The notes under the pieces: model-generated
What the model was told of the DNA's origin: nothing
What the model saw: only the letters and a program-made list of their open reading frames with translations
Databases searched by the model: none
Assembly: GCA_933228675.1 (NCBI GenBank)
Contig: OW121743.1
Location: forward strand, 82,708,759 to 82,772,758
Reading direction: 5' to 3'
Length of the DNA: 64,000 nucleotides
DNA from: Stomorhina lunata
Taxonomy: Eukaryota; Arthropoda; Insecta; Diptera; Rhiniidae
Translations under genes and position numbers: made by a program
Shown: positions 11,500 to 22,699 of the stretch, one piece after another
How the letters are laid out: each line of letters opens with the position of its first letter
How positions within the stretch are numbered: the first letter of the stretch is position 1

Positions 11500-12330
11500 T
11501 CGAAGCTCTGGTTCATATTTAGTCAGAGCTCCCATATAACCAGGTTTCGGGAAACACATTAATGCTGATAAATTGAATACAATTGTAATTTGCTATGACC
11601 ACTAAATTTAAAATAGGGAAGTTTTATGGAACTCATTATCAGGAATCAGTCCATATTTGACTATAGCTTTCATATAAAAAACACTTCCGGAAACCAAAAA
11701 TTGTAGCAATAGCCAGTTAAAAGCTATTAAATTAGAACCTATGACAGCTATGGGCACTTAATTCTGCAAGAATAAGCTCTATATATATACCAGCCAGTGT
11801 GTAAAATTTTGTTACAATCGGTCAACATTTGGCTATGATTCTTATATATATAACATCCCCTTTTTATATCTTCCAATTCCAAAAGATTTGGAGGTACATT
11901 CATATATAAAATTAATCCAAATCCAGCCCAGACTTTATATATGATGAATGCATTAGAAACTCCTAACGACATTTATGGACCTGCCGTATTACTATTATCA
12001 TATTTAGCCGTACTAAATATTAAGGCCAACGAGAAGTATTTACCAGCTTATTAGTGTAAAACTATGCCCGGTTATGAGACCGAATTTCGATCAAAATATT
12101 ACTAGGGAAACCACTAAGATATTTTTAAATGTTGAACTATAAAGCTACTGCAACTTAGTCCAATGATTTTACCAACAATACCAATTAGCTTAGCAATTTT
12201 TTCAATATTGGTCCACATTTTGAATTAGCTGCACCCTTGTAGATATAGAAAATATGTTTCTAAATTATACACAACTTGATGGTGGGTATATAAGATTCGG
12301 CACAGCCGAATATAACACTCTTACTTGTTT
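11500..12330 (+). repeat. Dispersed repeat family beta, copy 1
   Basis: This shares several blocks in order with 58830-59330: a block around GAGCTCCCATATAACC, a block ending in ATTAATGCTGATAAATT, and a block with TACCAGC and ACAATCGGTCAACATTTG. The right end contains GATTCGGCACAGCCGAATATAAC followed by TTACTTGTTTTT, which looks like a family terminus. No coding capacity. The class is not identified. Confidence 0.6.
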
Positions 12331-12839
12331 TTATTTTTTTCAACCTTAAATTAAGCGGAGTGTCAGTGTGAGTCTATAAGGAATTGTGTTAAACCTCAAA
12401 ATGTTATTGCCCGGTATTTTTTTCCAATAAATTTTATAGTTATTGCCTCTGTTCGTTGTTGCTGTTTGAACTCTTCATTAAATTGATATGTTAAAATTTA
12501 CTTAACATTCAATTAAGTTCAAGTTTTTTGCTTGCAAAAAAAGTAAATTTTTGTTTTAACAAAAATGTATAAAATATATGTATGTTTGTACAGTAGAAGT
12601 TATTTAATTGTTTATATGTACAAGTAAATGTTCATAGGAAGGTTCACTCGACTGCTCCATTATTTATGTTGTAGAAAAAAACTGTAAAATGTAGATTGTT
12701 AAGCATTTCTAGATTCATTTATTTGTATGAGTCTGTTTTTCACATACATGTTATCACTAACTCACTTGCACAGTGCGTAGAGCCAAAATGAGTTCAAAAA
12801 CAGTCAAGTTCAAGCTTTTGTTTTGCTTAAACATGTAGT
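12331..12839. other. AT-rich spacer
   Basis: No gene, repeat end or motif was recognised in this stretch. Confidence 0.4.
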
Positions 12840-13000
12840 AGAAAAGAAACAACTGATTTAAGGAAAGTAATCATCGAAAAACGACTAAAATATTCGACCA
12901 GGCAAAAATCTTTCATCAAGACAACGCTCGGCCATATGTTGCAGACAGGTCAAAATCTATTTTGTTTTTGTCGCAAATGATGGGAAAAATACTGGTGGAC
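12840..13000 (+). pseudogene. mariner-like transposase fragment (second catalytic Asp block)
   Basis: Translation around 12903-12965 reads KIFHQDNARPYVADRSKS, matching the mariner block FHQDNARPH that carries the second catalytic aspartate. Just upstream, in another frame, KRLKYSTRQ resembles the residues that precede this block in mariner, implying a frameshift at about 12900. Nothing of the N-terminal DNA-binding domain or the third catalytic residue is visible. It is a short, long-dead relic directly left of the inverted repeat at 13045. Confidence 0.6.
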
Positions 13001-13044
13001 AATATTTTTAAATACCATATATATCAACCCATTTTTTTATTTTA

Positions 13045-13242
13045 ACACAGTACGACAAAATCAAATTTTTTGAGTACACATGAGTTATGTTAACAGAATA
13101 TGAAAATAGGCTTAAAATAAAGAAATACGTGTCTCGGCGTTTTGCTGTAGCACGTCAGAATTTTAAGAAAATCGATTTTAAAGATTCGAAGTACATAATA
13201 CTATTATAAAAAGTTCTATAAAAATAGAATGAGTAAACCGAT
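13045..13242 (+). repeat. Left member of a ~200-bp inverted repeat pair
   Basis: Starting at ACACAGTACGAC this segment matches the reverse complement of 18791-18979, including the 20-base stretch ACGTGTCTCGGCGTTTTGCT. Homology starts at the same outer point on both sides, so this may be the terminal inverted repeat of one 5.9-kb non-coding element or two inverted copies of one family. Confidence 0.7.
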
Positions 13243-14461
13243 GCCATATAACTTTTGAAATTTAAAAAACCCATAACTCTTAAACTATAAAAGATCACAC
13301 CAAAATCTTTCTAAAGGAATTTTTTGATTCAAACATACTATCAGGTACAGGGAAACCGTTGATATCGGAGGTTAATTACTGAAATGGATTTATGTCATTT
13401 CATTTAAAATAAAATTTTTTATTTTGTCCATTCTATAAACGCGATATTGGCACCACTCATAAAAAGCTGTTTCTAAATCTCAAATGTAGCTGCCGTCTCA
13501 AATATAATTAAGTATCTGACTACGAGGCGACGATTGCAGCCAACGACTTTTGTAGTCGGTGTTCGCGTAGCCTTCTGTCGTAGTTGTGTTTAAAGCATTA
13601 AAGTTAAGAAGTGTTCATGTGTTAGAGCTCGTCACTGATTTAATCGGCTTATATTCTTGTTATTTCTTGTTCTGAATGAATTCATTTCTGGTTTTGGAGA
13701 TGTACAGATTATGTTTTAGTTTTAGTAATTTTAAAATCCAACGAAGCTTTCAAATTAGAGTGTCCCAAAAAACTGCAAGTTATGGTATATAACCTTAAAA
13801 TCAGTTGAACACTTTCCTAATTATTAAGGGCTTCCCAAAATATTCTACTTCCTTGAAGACTCTCCTGAACCCATTTTTGTTAGAATGGACTGAGTAAAAA
13901 GTAAAATAAAAGTTCTAGAGTATTATTTAGATACCCGACAGATTATTAAGAAGAAAGAATTTGATCGATATCGGCTTAGACGCACCTGCGACTTAGAATC
14001 AAAGGTTTGCGACAAAAACACAATTTTTTACCAAAGTTATCAGAAAGTACTTGAATTGTTATATATTAGCAGTTTTAATAAGCAAAATTGAAATTATGAT
14101 TAATTCAATGGGTATAAATGTATGTATATTACAAATTTGGTTGAAATCGAACGGCTATAACCGTTTTATAACCAGGGTTAAAAGGAAAATATTCGATTTT
14201 TTCAAAAAAGGTATTAGAATTTTATGATTTTAGTATTATATTTTAATGAAAATTAAAAAAGTCGTTCAAGGGAACCTTTTATTACATTTTTATATAAATT
14301 AACCCTTGCGTACCCATGGGCTCAAAATGGTTCCAGTTTTAAACTGACAAAGAACTAATTAAATATGTGTAATATGAGTGCAAAAATCTAATTCTAAATA
14401 TTCTTTCGGTCACAATTTTTTAGATATTAACCCTCAAATTACCAGGGGATCTTTTTAACTC

Positions 14462-14544
14462 TTCTTTTAAATACAACATAATCAGTTTATTTATAAGTGA
14501 TCCCAACACTTATAAATAAACTGATTATGTTGTATTTAAAAGAA
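14462..14544. repeat. Perfect 38-bp inverted repeat with 7-nt loop
   Basis: The left arm 14462-14499 and right arm 14507-14544 are exact reverse complements, with loop ATCCCAA. Both arms contain ATAATCAGTTTATTTATAAG or its complement. No terminal duplication or transposon end was recognised. Confidence 0.95.
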
Positions 14545-15121
14545 ATGTTAAAAGTGAGGTTTTTCAGCGTTTATTAAAAAAGAAAACAAAAATATTCAAT
14601 GTAAAAAAATTAGGGGTACATCAAAACAAATAAAAGTCATTTTGCAGAAGACTTTTAATTTTGTTAGACACTCTTATATAAATGTTAGATGATTTTCACA
14701 AAACATCAATTTTATATGAAACATTTTGGTGATTTCAAATGAAATTGCATAGGCTTAAAGTTTTTCACTAAAAAGTCCTTTTTATATGAACAAATTTGGG
14801 ATACAAAATGTTCGTCCTTTTTCCAGTTTCATGAGTAATAATAAAGTTGAAGAGTTTGCAAAGTTTTTTTTTCTAAAAAATCAATTTTATATGAACAATT
14901 TTGGTGAGAAAAATGTTTTTGATACCAAATTGACGACCGCGACCTTCTTAAATTTAAATTTTTTTTTATATGAAGAAATTTTATGATTTAAAAACTGCGT
15001 AATTTTTTCCATTTAAAAAAATTAAGGAAAAATTTCGATTGTTCCAAGTAAACGTCCAAATTCCATTAAAACAAATTTTATATGAAAAAATTTGATGATT
15101 TCAAATTAATCTTGTTTTAGC

Positions 15122-15173
15122 ACTCTTTAAACTTCGTTAAACGGCCTCTAACGTTTAACGAAGTTTAAAGAGT
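15122..15173. repeat. Perfect 22-bp inverted repeat with 8-nt loop
   Basis: The arms 15122-15143 and 15152-15173 are exact reverse complements around CTTTAAACTTCGTTAAACG. This lies 0.6 kb from the 38-bp hairpin but does not share its sequence. Confidence 0.95.
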
Positions 15174-16339
15174 TAAAAGTTTTTCATCGAAAGAATCGAC
15201 TGCCAAGGACATGAGTGTCAATGCAAAAGCTATATCTTTGGAGTTATCCCTTGTGTATGATTAGGTTTGATTTTTTGAAAATAATCCAAGACATTAGATA
15301 TTGCCGGGTTCTTCAACGACTTTGGGTTCAGTCCCAAATATTCTTTAACGACTTTGGGTTCATTCCTTAATATTCAGACATTGTTGTCCTGTTTATGTAT
15401 CATACAAATAATTTCCATTGAACTTTAAATTATATCCAAATAAAATTTTAATTGATTTAATAGTTTACTGGAAATATCATAAATTTTCGAAGAGAAATAA
15501 ACCTAAAATATTTGGCAAACATTTTCAAATAAATTTCTCAGCCAAAAGAGATAAAGCAAACAATTAAATATTTAATTATTTGTATAAATTATTAACAATA
15601 ATATAAATAAATACATTTTATTTAAGAGTTAAATACAATAAAAAAGGAGAAAGATATGAAAATAATTTAATTGCTTAATTATTGAAATTTTTTAAATGAA
15701 CAAAGTTTTGTAGCTGATCAAATTGGAAAGGGCAGAAATTTCTAGGTCCTTAATTTTTACATTGAAATGTATTTCTATAAAATGTAACTAATAACACAAA
15801 TTTTTCCATTTTCTACCTTCTTTTGTATTTATTTGCTGTTAAAATAAATACATTTATTAAATTGCTTCTATTCAGGTAAATCTATAAAATTAAATTAAAT
15901 TTCGAAAGCAATCAAAAGTTCATTTGAAGCAATTAGATTTATTGTGAATCAAATAAATATATATAGAAAATTTAACAAATATTTGCTTGAATTTAATCCT
16001 TAACTAAAATATTGAACTTTATTTACTTATTTCTTGTTTTCGGACATTTAGCAAAAGTTATTTTCCTAAATTTGTTAAATATTTGATTTTGTATTGAATG
16101 AAAAAAAGCAAGAAAAAAATATAATGTTTGCAATAGTTACAAAAGAAATTCAATCTTTACACAAAATGTACTTGCATTCATCAATTATTTAAGTAAGAAA
16201 TTAAAATTTTCTATATAAACTTTTATATTCTATGAAAATAAAAAAGTACCACAAAGGTACTAAAATTGACAAGAAAGAAAATAGTCGAATTTGGGATAAG
16301 ATCCTAGAGCATACAATTAATTCATTACTAAAGAGTGGC

Positions 16340-16435
16340 AAATATGTGTGGATTTTAGTCTGGTGGCTTCATCGGTCCATATTTCAATAACGACATCGAA
16401 AAAATTATCACTGACAAAGGCAAGCAAAATATTTT
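16340..16435 (+). pseudogene. Fragment of a DDE transposase (Tc1/mariner type)
   Basis: One frame reads RVANMCGF, a stop, then SGGFIGPYFNNDIEKIITD. This matches the conserved block VTVWCGFWSGGIIGPYFF of insect IS630-Tc1-mariner transposases, a region also represented in the minus-strand pseudogene at 28310-29266. An in-frame TAG replaces an expected Trp codon. Only about 30 residues survive. Confidence 0.5.
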
Positions 16436-16904
16436 TTTTAAATTGTTTATGTAAAATCATATTTTGCAACGTTTTAAGTTTTTCTATAATTGATTAAAGT
16501 CTGACTAATGTCAACTAAGATGGCATGGAATAATTAATCGGAAGGCTAGTGCAATACACGTATAAAACAACCCTTTTATAAAATGTTTGATGTTCCTTAG
16601 TTTTTAAAAAAACCTTCTAAACAATTAATGTAATATTCTTAACTTAAACAATCTAAGTTATCCTACAAGGTCCTCATATAATAACAATTTTCACACTATT
16701 CTGGCAGCTCTAGTAAAAACTAAAAAATTATTACTAGATCAAAAGGTGTTTTAATGCTTGTATACATAATTTATAACAATGTATCCGATAATGTTGCTTC
16801 CATACAATCGAAAACTCTTTTAGGCCATAAAAGATAACATGGAAAATTATCTTCGAAAGAAAATCTAGAACTTGATGTACGGTTTAGTGAAAAATGGAAA
16901 GATT
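16436..16904. other. AT-rich spacer
   Basis: No gene or family was recognised between the transposase relic and the satellite. Confidence 0.4.
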
Positions 16905-18655
16905 TATGAAATATAATAGTTTTATATAAGAAGGTTTTCATTAGAAAATTGTTATATTATAACAGTTTTCTATAGAAAATTGTTACAGCTTTCCATAGAA
17001 AATTGTTACATTACAACAGTTTTCTAAAGAAAACTGTTGTATTATAACATATAATATAACAGTTATATAACAGTTTTCTATAGAATATTGATATATTTTA
17101 ACAGATTTCTTTAAAAAATTGTTATATTATAACAGTTTTCTATCAAAAAACGTTATATTCTAATAATTTTCTCTAAAAAATATTGTGATATAACAGTTTT
17201 CTATAGAAAATTGTTATATTATAACAGTTTTCTCTAGAAAATTTTTATATTATAACAGGTTTCTATAGAAAATTATTATATTATAACAGTTTTCTATAAA
17301 AAATTGTTATATTATACAATTTTTTTATAGAAAATGTTTATATTATAACAGTTTTCTATAGAAAACTGTTACATTATGACAGTTTTCTACAGAAAATTGT
17401 TTTACTGCTAGAGTTTTCTATAGAAAACTTTTATATTATACCAGTTTTCTTTAGAAAACTGTTATATAATAACAGTTTTCTATAGAAAATTGTTATATTA
17501 TAAGAATTTTCTACAGAAAATTGTTATGTAATAACAGTGTTCTAGAGAAAATTGCTATATTTTCTATAGAAAACTGTTACATTATGATAATTTTCTACAG
17601 AAAATTGTTTTACTGCTACAGTTTTCTATAGAAATTTTTTATATTATACCAGTTTTCTAAGAAAACTGTTATATTATAACAATTTTCTATAGAAAACTGT
17701 AGCAGTAAAACAATTTTCTGTAGAAAACTGTCATAATGTAACAGTTTTCTATAGAAAACTATATAAACATTTTCTATAAAAAAATTTTAATGTAAAAATT
17801 TTCTACATTAAACTGTTATATTATAACAATTTTCTATAGAAACTTGTTTTAATATAATAATTTTCTGTAGACAACTGTTATAATATAACAATTTTCTATA
17901 AAAAAAAACTGTTATAATATAACAATTTTCTATATAATATTGTTATATTATAACAGTTTTCTAAAGAAAATTTGTATATTATAACAGTTTTCCATAGAAA
18001 ATTGTTATATTATAACCTTTTTCTATAGAAAATTGTTAAACTATTACAATTTGCTATAGAAAATTGTTATATTATAACAGTTTTCTTTAGAAAATTGTAA
18101 TATTAAAACAGGTTTCCATAGAAAATTTATAATAGTTCTCTATAGAAAATTGATAAATTATAAAAGTTTTCTATAGAAAGTTGTTATATTATAACAGTTT
18201 TCTATAAAAAATTGTTATACTATAACAGTTTTCTTTAGAAAATTGTTACATTATAACAGTTTTCTATAGAAAATTCTTATATTACAACAGTTTTTTTTAT
18301 ATAAAATTGTTATACTATAACAGTTTTCTATACAAATTTGTTATATTATAACAGTTTTCTATAAAAAAATTAAGTTTTCTACAGAAAATTGTTATATTAT
18401 AACAGTTTTCTGTAGAAAATTTGTATATTTTAACAGTTTTCTATAGAAAATTGAATGTTAGATTATAACAGTTTTCGTAGAAAATTTTTTATATTTTTAT
18501 AAAATTGTTATATTATAACGGTTTTTTCTAGAAAATGTTTATATTCTAACAGTTTTCCATAGAAAACTGTTACATTGTAACAGTTATCGATAGAAAATTG
18601 TTATATTATAACAGTTTTCTATAGAAAATTGTTATATAATAAGAGTTTTCTTTTC
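16905..18655. repeat. 31-bp satellite S1 (core TTTTCTATAGAAAA, linker TTATATTATAACAG)
   Basis: About 55 units with a modal period of 31 bp: a 14-base palindromic core, TTG, and the linker TTATATTATAACAG. Units diverge by substitutions and small indels. From about 17655 to 17930 the units are inverted (AATTTTCTATAGAAAACTG), and the original orientation returns afterwards. The block containing TTTTACTGCTACAG at 17575-17640 is mirrored at 17690-17755 by CTGTAGCAGTAAAA. Confidence 0.93.
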
Positions 18656-18790
18656 ATTCGATGGTGCTGAAGGGTATTAAAATTATGGCATTGGGTCACT
18701 TAATATTTGGTTTGAAACAAAAATTCGCTAATCAAGTTATCGATGTAACATTTAATAATAGACGTCTGCATTGAGCCAATCCAAATTTAA

Positions 18791-18979
18791 ATCGGTTCAC
18801 CCATTCTATTTTTATAGAACTTTTTATAATAGTATTACGTTACAAAGGAACCTCCACGGTCTATCGAATTTTTAAAATCGATTTTCCTAAAATTCTGACG
18901 TGCTACAGCAAAACGCCGAGACACGTATTTCTTTTTCTGTTAAAATTTCTCATGTGTACCAACCACTGTCGTACTGTGT
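18791..18979 (-). repeat. Right member of the ~200-bp inverted repeat pair
   Basis: Reverse-complement match to 13045-13242 with small indels and substitutions; the outer end is GTCGTACTGTGT. It lies just right of satellite S1, so S1 sits inside the interval bounded by the pair. Confidence 0.7.
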
Positions 18980-18994
18980 AGTAGGTACACTTTC

Positions 18995-19990
18995 GAAAAA
19001 TTTTCTATAAATAGTCAATTTTCAAAAAATTTCCTAAAAATAGTAAATTTTCGAAAAATTTTCCGCAAATACTAAATTTTCGAAAAATTTCCTATAAATA
19101 GTCAATATTCGAAAATTTCCTATAACTAGTCAATTTTTGAAAAATTTCCTATAGATAGTCAATTTTCGAAAAATTTCCTATTAATAGTCAATTTTTGAAA
19201 AATTTCCTATAAATATTCAATTTTCGAAAAATTTTCTATAAATAGTTAATTTTCGAAAAATTTCCTAAAATAGTCAATTTTCGAAAAATTTCCTATAAAT
19301 AGTCAATTTTCGAAAAATTTCCTATAAATAGTCAATTTTGGAAAAATTTTCTATAAATAGTCAAATTCGAAAAATTTCCTGTAAATAGTCAATTTTCGAA
19401 AAATTTCCTATAAATATTCAATTTTCGAAAAATTTTCTATAAATAGTTAATTTTCGAAAAATTTCCTAAAATAGTCAATTTTCGAAAAATTTCCTATAAA
19501 TTGTCAATTTTCGAAAAATTTCCTATAAATAGTAAATTTTCGAAAAATTTCCTATAAATAATAAATTTTCGAAAAATTTCCTATAAATAGTAAATTTTCG
19601 AAAAATTTCCTATAAATAGTCAATTTTCGAAAAATTTCCTATAAATAGTAAATTTTCGAAAAATTTTCTTTAAATAGTCAATTTTCGAAAAATTTCCTAT
19701 AAATAGTAAATTTTCGAAAATTTTTCTATAAATAGCCAATTTTCGAAAAAGTTCCTATAAATAGTAAATTTTCGAAAAAGTTCCTATAAATAGTAAATTT
19801 TCGAAAAATTCCCTACAAATAGTCAATTTTCCAAAAATTTCCTATAAATAGTCAATTTTTAAAAAATTTCCTATAAATAGTTAATTTTCGAAAAATTTCA
19901 TATAAATGGTCGATTTTCGAAAAATTTCCTATAAATAGTCAATTTTAGAAAAATTTCTTATAAATTGTCATATTTCGAAAAAGTTTCTTA
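18995..19990. repeat. 29-bp satellite S5 (CCTATAAATAGTCAATTTTCG)n
   Basis: About 34 head-to-tail units of 29 bp, combining AATTTCCTATAAATAG with TCAATTTTCGAAA, all in one orientation. It resembles the 31-bp families in having a CTATA centre flanked by A/T tracts. It begins 16 bp after the inverted-repeat end. Confidence 0.93.
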
Positions 19991-21240
19991 TAATAGCTAT
20001 TAGTTATAAGTATAATAAAAAATTTTAAATTTTTATAACTTAACATCTATTTATTAGCGTTTTGTTAGATGATTTAAAAACCGAATTATTTTAAGCAGAC
20101 CTTTATCTTACAACAATTGCTATTCTTACTAGTTTTACCTTAACTTCATTGTTGTTTTTCATATAGTCTTTACACGAGTATAAAAATTAGTATTACTTCA
20201 GGCTATTAAGCATTTATGTTAATTTCTCTTGAGAAGCCCATAAATTTCAAGAAAACTAAAAATCAGAACCTTTTTTCATAAAAAGAACAAAAATATCAAA
20301 GTAAATAACACTGTGTGGCAAAAGTGAAAGAATATGATGAGATATTTTGCAAATCTATGGAATCCAACAAAACATCAATATTTTCTGTGTAGCACAGTGT
20401 AATGTTTTACATCGATAAACAGTTTTCGCTTCCGAGCAGAAAACAAATACATACAAATTACAAACCAATTTAAATTCATGGAAAAATTACAGCGCAGAAA
20501 AACTTTAAATTTATAGCCTGATGTTTTCTGAGATAATTTGGTCAATTTGATAGAAAATGATTGTAAATATGAGAAAGTAATGATTTATAGGCTTAAACGT
20601 ATTCCTTGCCTGTAATTATTTTAACATACGAGGATAATTTGTGTAATTTGAAAATATGTAAGAACAAATAATACTTAAACTTTAAATAATTTTAACAAAT
20701 TTCTAGAAAATATTAAAAAACATTCTCAATGAATTAAGACTTTAAAAACCCATCTTTAAAATTCCCTTAAATATCCTGTCTTTAAACAAAAAGTCCTTGA
20801 TGTCATCAGACAAAAGTGATTATAATTCTTACAGTTAATAAAAATTAATATTGAATTTATATAGAAAAAAACTTTCTGCTTTTATCATTATTTACATAAA
20901 CGTTCAAAAAGTTTTCTTCTTTTTGTAATAACAACACATTTATTTAATGGGGTCTTGTTAATGTTGTAATGCCTACAACATTATAACATACAACATTTAG
21001 TAACTAGTAGCATCAGCAGCAATCAACCACAATTAGGGCAGTTAACAATGATAGCTAAATGATACACATTTCCATTTTTGTGATTGGGTCTGGGTAATAG
21101 AAGGGGCGTTAGAGGATCCGAACTAATGGGACTCATGAGGCACTCAGTGTCACATTATAAATGTTAAAGGAATAAACAGTTGAAATAAATATTTGCCTAG
21201 TAGTTATGATAGGAGCCATTTAAGCAGAAATGAATGTTCA
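19991..21240. other. AT-rich spacer, probably low-copy DNA
   Basis: No gene was recognised. Short less AT-rich islands, such as 20990-21140, look non-repetitive but show no open frame or splice-site pair that can be supported. Confidence 0.45.
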
Positions 21241-22640
21241 CTAAAAAAAATTAAAAATTCGTCATAAAACTTGTTTTTTTTAATTTTTATATGAAAATAT
21301 AAAATTACGATTTTCTTGGAAACTGCAAGAGATTTAAGCAAAAATCTTTTATCACTGAAAAAAATTAAAATTTGTACAATAACTCAATTCTTTGGAAATT
21401 TTTATATGAAAATATAAAATTTCGGTGTCCTTGGAAACTACAAGAGATAGAGTCATTTAAGCAAAAATTTGTTATGACTTAAAAAAATTTAAAAATTCGT
21501 AGTTAAACTCAATTATTTGAAAATTTTTATATAAAATTGAGATTTTTTGGGCACTACAAGAGATAGAGTCATTTAAGCAAAACTCTGTGATCACCAAAGA
21601 AAAACTAAAACTTAATTTTTCAAAAATTTCTATAAGGAAATATAAAAGTGCAATTTTCTTAGAAACTACAAGAGATGAATTCCAATTTTTTGAAAATTTT
21701 TGTATTGAAATATAAAATTACGGTTCTCTTGGAAACTACAAGAGATAGAGCAGTTTAAGCAAAAATTTGTGATCACAAAAAAAATTAAAATTTCATACTT
21801 TTTTATATAAAAAAAATTATAAATAAAAAATTGTAATCTTGAAACTACAGGCGATTTAAGCAAAAATCTGTGATCAATAAAAAAATGTTAAAATTCGTTA
21901 TAAATCTCTATTATTTTAAAATTTTTATATTGAAGTAGAAAAGGTTTTATTTTCTTGGAAACTACAAGAACTTGAGCCGTTTAAGCAAAAATATGTGACC
22001 ACTAAAAAAAAATTAAATATCGTCCTAAAACTCAATTTTTTTAAATTTCTATATGAAAATAAAAATCGCAACTTTGATTTTTTTTGGAAACTACAAGATT
22101 CTTTGATCGCTTAAAAAAAATTTAAGAAATTCGTACTAACACTTGATTTTTTGAAAATTTGTATGTGAAAATACAAAATGCGTTTTTTAGAAGCCATTTA
22201 AGTAAATTTTAGTACGAATTAAAAATTCGTACTAAAATCGACTTCTTGGAAAATTTTTATATGAAAATTTTTACTGAATAGTCTGATTTTCTTATCAACC
22301 ACAATGATAGGACCCTTAGAGCAAAAATCTGTGATCACTAACCAAATTTCAAAAATTCGTACTAAAACTGCAAGACATCGAACAATTTAAGCAAAAATCT
22401 GTGACCAAAAAAAAATTTTTAAATTCATACAAAAATTTAATTTTTTAAAAATTTTTATATCAAAATTTAAAAGTTTGATTTTCTTGAAAACTACAAGAGA
22501 TAAAGCTATCTATTTAAGCAAAAGATCTGTGATCAATAAAAAAATTAAAAATTCGTTCTAAAACTTAGCCTTTTAAAATTTTTATATGAAAATATCAAAT
22601 TTCGATTTTCTTGGAAACTTCAAAAGATTAAAAAGAGTTT
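21241..22640 (+). repeat. ~114-bp satellite, forward array
   Basis: The block GGAAACTACAAGAGATAGAG recurs at about 21319, 21433, 21549, 21731, 21842 and 21957, typically 111-116 bp apart. Each is followed by TTTAAGCAAAAATCTGTGAT and then ATTCGTACTAAAACT. Units are diverged, with some partial copies. The same satellite occurs inverted at 27331-28305. Confidence 0.88.
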
Positions 22641-22699
22641 CGATGGACTTGTTTTTAAAAGTACCCTAATTCAAGACAGATTGAAGTAAACGAGATATA

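Larger units (their letters stand above)
13243..16339. other. AT-rich spacer with degenerate repeats and two hairpins
   Basis: No gene was recognised. Around 14700-15100 the motif TTTTATATGAA recurs about five times, followed by a variable ATTTTGG, at irregular spacings of about 70-110 bp; this is an old degenerate tandem repeat. A two-copy repeat of CGACTTTGGGTTCA lies near 15310-15370. Two perfect hairpins are listed separately. The 66-codon frame at 14786-14986 runs through the degenerate repeat. Confidence 0.5.
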
